Of a stretch of DNA of 64,000 nt, positions 62,001 to 64,000 are shown in pieces. Position 1 is the stretch's first letter. The number at the start of each line of letters is the position of its first letter. The translations under genes and the position numbers were made by a program. This stretch comes from Hydractinia symbiolongicarpus (Eukaryota > Cnidaria > Hydrozoa > Anthoathecata > Hydractiniidae), in NCBI RefSeq assembly GCF_029227915.1, contig NC_079887.1:3534001-3598000 (forward strand), written 5' to 3'. The notes below the pieces were generated by a model that saw nothing but the letters and a program-made list of their open reading frames with translations, was not told the origin of the DNA and ran no database searches.

Positions 62001-64000
62001 AGAAGTTTAATCGCCGGCAAACGAAAACCTGCGATTTCCCGTAAATCCTGGACTCGGCCCGTAAAGTCAAAAGTATACAAAGAAAGTAACCAAGGAGTAA
62101 ACTCATTTCCCGAACGATTTTTTAAATTATTTTTTCACCACTAAAACGCATGAGACTTGTAGTTTTCAAAAATGTTTTCATTTTTGATGAGACGCTGAAT
62201 AAAAGAAGTTTAATCGCCGGCAAACGGAAACCTGCGATTTCCCGTAAATCCCGGACTCGGCCCGTATAGTCAAAAGTATACAAAGAAAGTACCAAGGAGT
62301 AAACTCATTTCCCGAACGATTTTTAAATTATTTTTTCACCACTAAAACGCATGAGACTTGTAGTTTTCAAAAATGTTTTCATTTTTGATGAGACGCTGAA
62401 TAAAAGAAGTTTAATCGCCGGCAAACGAAAACCTGTGATTTCCCGTAAATCCCGGACTCGACCCGTATAGTCAAAAGTATACAAAGAAAGTACCCAGGAA
62501 GTAAACTCAATTCCCGAACGATTTTTTAGAGTATCTTTTCACCACTAAAACGCATGAGACATAAGTTTTCAAAAATATTTTGATTTTTGATGAGACGCTG
62601 AATAAAAGAAGTTTAATCGCCGGCAAAGGAAAACCTGCGATTTCCCGTAAATCCCGGACTCGGCCCGTGTAGTCGAATGTATACAAAGAAAGTACCCTGT
62701 CAGTAAACTCATTTCCAGAACGATTTTTTAAATTATTATTTCACCACTAAAGCCCGTGAGACTTGTAGTTTTTAAAAATGTTCTCATTTTTGGTGAGACG
62801 CTGAATAAAAGAAGTTTAATTGCCGGCAAACGAAAACCTGCGATTTCCCGTAAATCCCGGACTCGGCCCGTAAAGTCAAAAGTAAACAAAGAAAGTAACC
62901 AGGGAGTAAACTCATTTCCCGAACGATTTTTCAAATTATTATTTCACCACTAAAGCCCATGAGACTTGTAGTTTTTAAAAATGTTTTCATTTTTGATGAG
63001 ACGCTGAATTAAAGGAGTTTAATCGCCGGCAAACGAAAACCCGCGATTTCCCGTAAACCCAGGACTCGGCCCGTATAGTCAAAAGGATACAAAGAAAGTA
63101 CCCAGGGAGTAAACTCATTTTCCGAACGATTTTTTAAATTACTTTTTCACCACTAAAACGCATGAGACTTGTAGTTTTCAAAAATGTTTTTATTTTTGAT
63201 GAGACGCTGAATAAAAGAAGTTTAATCGCCGGCAAACGAAAACCTGCGATTTCCCGTAAATCCCGGACTCGGCCCGTATAGTCAAAAGTATACAAAGAAA
63301 GTACCCAGGAAGTAAACTCAATTCCCGAACGATTTTTTAAAGTATCTTTTCACCACTAAAACGCATGAGACATGAGTTTTCAAAAATGTTTTGATTTTTG
63401 ATGAGACGCTGAATAAAAGAAGTTTAATCGCCGGCAAACGAAAACCCGCCATTTCCCGTAAATCCCGGACTCAGCCCGTATAGTCAAAAGTATACAAAGA
63501 AAGTACCCAGGGAGTAAACTCATTTCCCGAACAATTTTTTAAAATATTTTTTCACCACTAAAACGCATGAGACTTGTAGTTTTCAAAAATGTTTTCATTT
63601 TTGATGAGACCCTTAATAAAAGAGGTTTAATCGCCGGCAAACGAAAGCCCGCGATTTCCTGTAAATCCCGGGGGTGGCCCGTATAGTCGTATGTATATAA
63701 AGAAAGTACCCAGGGAGTAAACACATTTCCCGAACGATTTTTTCAATTTTTTTTTCACCACTGAAACACATGAGACTTGTAGTTTTCAAAAATGTTTTCA
63801 TTTTTGATGAGACGCTTAATAAAAGAGGTTTAATCAACGGCAAACGAAAACCCGCGATTTTCCGTAAATCCCGAGCTTGGCCCGTATAGTCGAATGTTTA
63901 CAAAGAAAGTACCCTGTGAGTAAACTCATTTCCAGAACATATTTTTAAATTATTTTTTCACCTCTAAAACGCATAAGACTTGTAGTTTTTAAAAATGTTT
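59031..64000 (-). repeat. More diverged satellite at the right edge
   Basis: Register is still about 203 bp but monomers carry more indels and unusual substitutions: catttccgaacg (60,481), gaacatatttttaaatt (60,896), atacaaacaagtacc (61,061), agtaccaaggag (62,288) and gacataagttttc (62,558). Two longer relationships are visible. The cagaacatattttt plus cacctctaaaacgcataag monomer recurs after 3,040 bp (60,893 and 63,933), and the gtatcttttcacc plus gttttgattttt monomer recurs after 811 bp. No gene is seen. Confidence 0.8.

Larger units (their letters stand above)
39348..64000 (-). repeat. Reverse arm of the satellite array, part 2
   Basis: About 121 monomers of the same family, in the same reverse orientation as before the LINE, up to the right edge of the window. 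The landmark catgagacttg recurs every 203 bp with occasional 1-5 bp indels. Nested HORs are listed separately. No gene, RNA gene or second mobile element is seen in these 24.6 kb. Confidence 0.97.

Noticed and set aside
1-64000. CRISPR array
   Set aside because: Repeats are 203 bp, head to tail, with no unique spacers and no cas genes.

Overview
This 64 kb window is almost entirely a tandem satellite DNA array with a basic repeat of 203 bp, about 305 monomers in all. It contains no cellular gene, rRNA, tRNA or CRISPR array. Long satellite with higher-order repeats plus a non-LTR retrotransposon indicates a eukaryotic, probably animal, genome. The style of the reverse transcriptase resembles Jockey/CR1-like LINE proteins that are common in cnidarians and other invertebrates, but the host cannot be fixed from the sequence alone.

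Layout. 1-28,244: array in the orientation called forward here. 28,245-28,291: a 47 bp asymmetric centre where the array flips orientation. 28,292-37,513: the same satellite, reversed. 37,514-39,347: a 5'-truncated LINE on the minus strand, with an uninterrupted reverse-transcriptase ORF, an AATAAA signal and an A-rich tail; it replaces 15 bp of satellite. 39,348-64,000: the reversed satellite continues to the end, with more diverged monomers from about 59 kb onward.

Monomers fall into recognisable variant types, told apart by shared substitutions. These types recur in fixed order as higher-order repeats (HORs). A 12-monomer unit (2,434-2,435 bp) recurs at four places on both sides of the inversion. 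A 23-monomer spacing (4,667-4,669 bp) occurs on both arms. Smaller tandem duplications of 3, 4, 5, 6 and 8 monomers are nested inside. One duplication of 1,369 bp breaks the register through a truncated monomer. Together these show recent, repeated segmental amplification with local rearrangement.

All the short open frames of about 60-122 codons in the array are by-products of the repeat. The monomer length is not a multiple of three, the same frames recur on both strands, and one recurrent T/C difference opens or closes them. The only credible coding sequence is the LINE reverse transcriptase. The monomer itself has structure worth testing: four GGG runs spaced about 10 bp apart, a 9-bp-arm dyad in the A/T-rich part, and a short GC hairpin. 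A centromeric or heterochromatic role is a reasonable hypothesis but is not demonstrated here.
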